From positions 1,612,001 through 1,676,000 of the forward strand of contig NZ_CP088262.1 in NCBI RefSeq assembly GCF_021117365.1: a DNA stretch of 64,000 bases, read 5' to 3'. The number at the start of each line of letters is the position of its first letter. Position 1 is the stretch's first letter. Position numbers and translations under genes: made by a program. Below, in pieces: positions 63,945 to 64,000 of the stretch. Source of the DNA: Nocardioides sp. cx-173. GTDB taxonomy: Bacteria; Actinomycetota; Actinomycetes; Propionibacteriales; Nocardioidaceae. The notes below the pieces were generated by a model. That model worked only from the letters and a program-made list of their open reading frames with translations, was not told the origin of the DNA and did no database searches.

Positions 63945-64000
63945 ATGAACCACTCGCAGGCATTCGACCCGTCACTGCACGAGCCCGGATCCGCCGCCGC
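63945..64000 (+). CDS. Start of an unidentified gene (3' truncated)
   Basis: ATG 63945 follows GAGGAGGT (SD) with 8 nt spacing and opens MNHSQAFDPSLHEPGSAA up to the window edge. Too short to identify. Confidence 0.55.
   Translation, partial: MNHSQAFDPSLHEPGSAA

Overview
The window is high-GC actinobacterial chromosome, most like Nocardioides and relatives. The evidence is many GTG starts, ATGA/GTGA gene overlaps, an aa3 oxidase plus bcc complex (qcrCAB with a diheme cytochrome c), an actinobacterial CtaF, and a gene order resembling the Mycobacterium tuberculosis adoK-to-Rv2172c region (adoK, ctaC, ctaE-qcrCAB, trpD, DnaQ/UvrC fusion, NlpC/P60, fadD15-like, SRPBCC, ArsA, acyltransferase, class II DAHP synthase, PknB-like kinase, Rv2175c-like protein, prenyl synthase, MetF). 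The synteny is recalled, not computed. I saw no rRNA, tRNA or CRISPR, and no gene-free stretch exceeds 300 bp.

Layout. 1-1930: end of an adenosine kinase, TusA-like protein and cysteine desulfurase. 2024-13375: aerobic respiration (ctaC-ctaD-ctaF forward; ctaE-qcrC-qcrA-qcrB reverse; a CtaG-like assembly factor and a receiver-like protein), interrupted by an L,D-transpeptidase and an AbiEi/DUF559 gene that sits between two copies of a 63-bp repeat. 13372-20808: trpD, a stand-alone Lrp ligand-binding domain, a DnaQ-UvrC fusion, two small Cys-rich proteins, a cell-wall NlpC/P60 hydrolase behind a cyclic-di-AMP riboswitch, and two metalloproteases. 20805-30984: a two-component system, acyl-CoA synthetase, SRPBCC protein, ArsA ATPase, two tandem ROK kinases, a hydrolase and a PlsC acyltransferase. 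31059-43011: a second kinase/regulator pair split by an amino-acid ABC transporter, an MpaB-type oxygenase divergent from an arylamine N-acetyltransferase, glycerol kinase, a DUF1028 protein and an MFS carrier.

43068-49501 is the most accessory-like part: a phosphofructokinase with pyrophosphate-type active-site residues, an IS110-family insertion sequence directly behind it, a DHA2 drug-efflux carrier with a small upstream ORF, an APC permease, and an orphan secreted protein with a CRP-type palindrome. 49545-64000: class II DAHP synthase, threonine aldolase, a zinc-ribbon membrane protein, class I DAHP synthase with a leader peptide, endonuclease IV, TetR/SGNH hydrolase, PknB-like PASTA kinase with a coupled phosphoesterase, an Rv2175c-like protein, a polyprenyl synthase, MetF, a SIMPL protein and the start of another gene.

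Two non-coding patterns recur. Many genes have a TAnnnT (or CAnnnT) hexamer 6-7 nt before the start codon, as expected for leaderless mRNAs; twice this hexamer includes the preceding gene's stop codon, and once two such hexamers form one palindrome between divergent genes. Several genes also end inside palindromic repeats, the stop codon being the first bases of the repeat.
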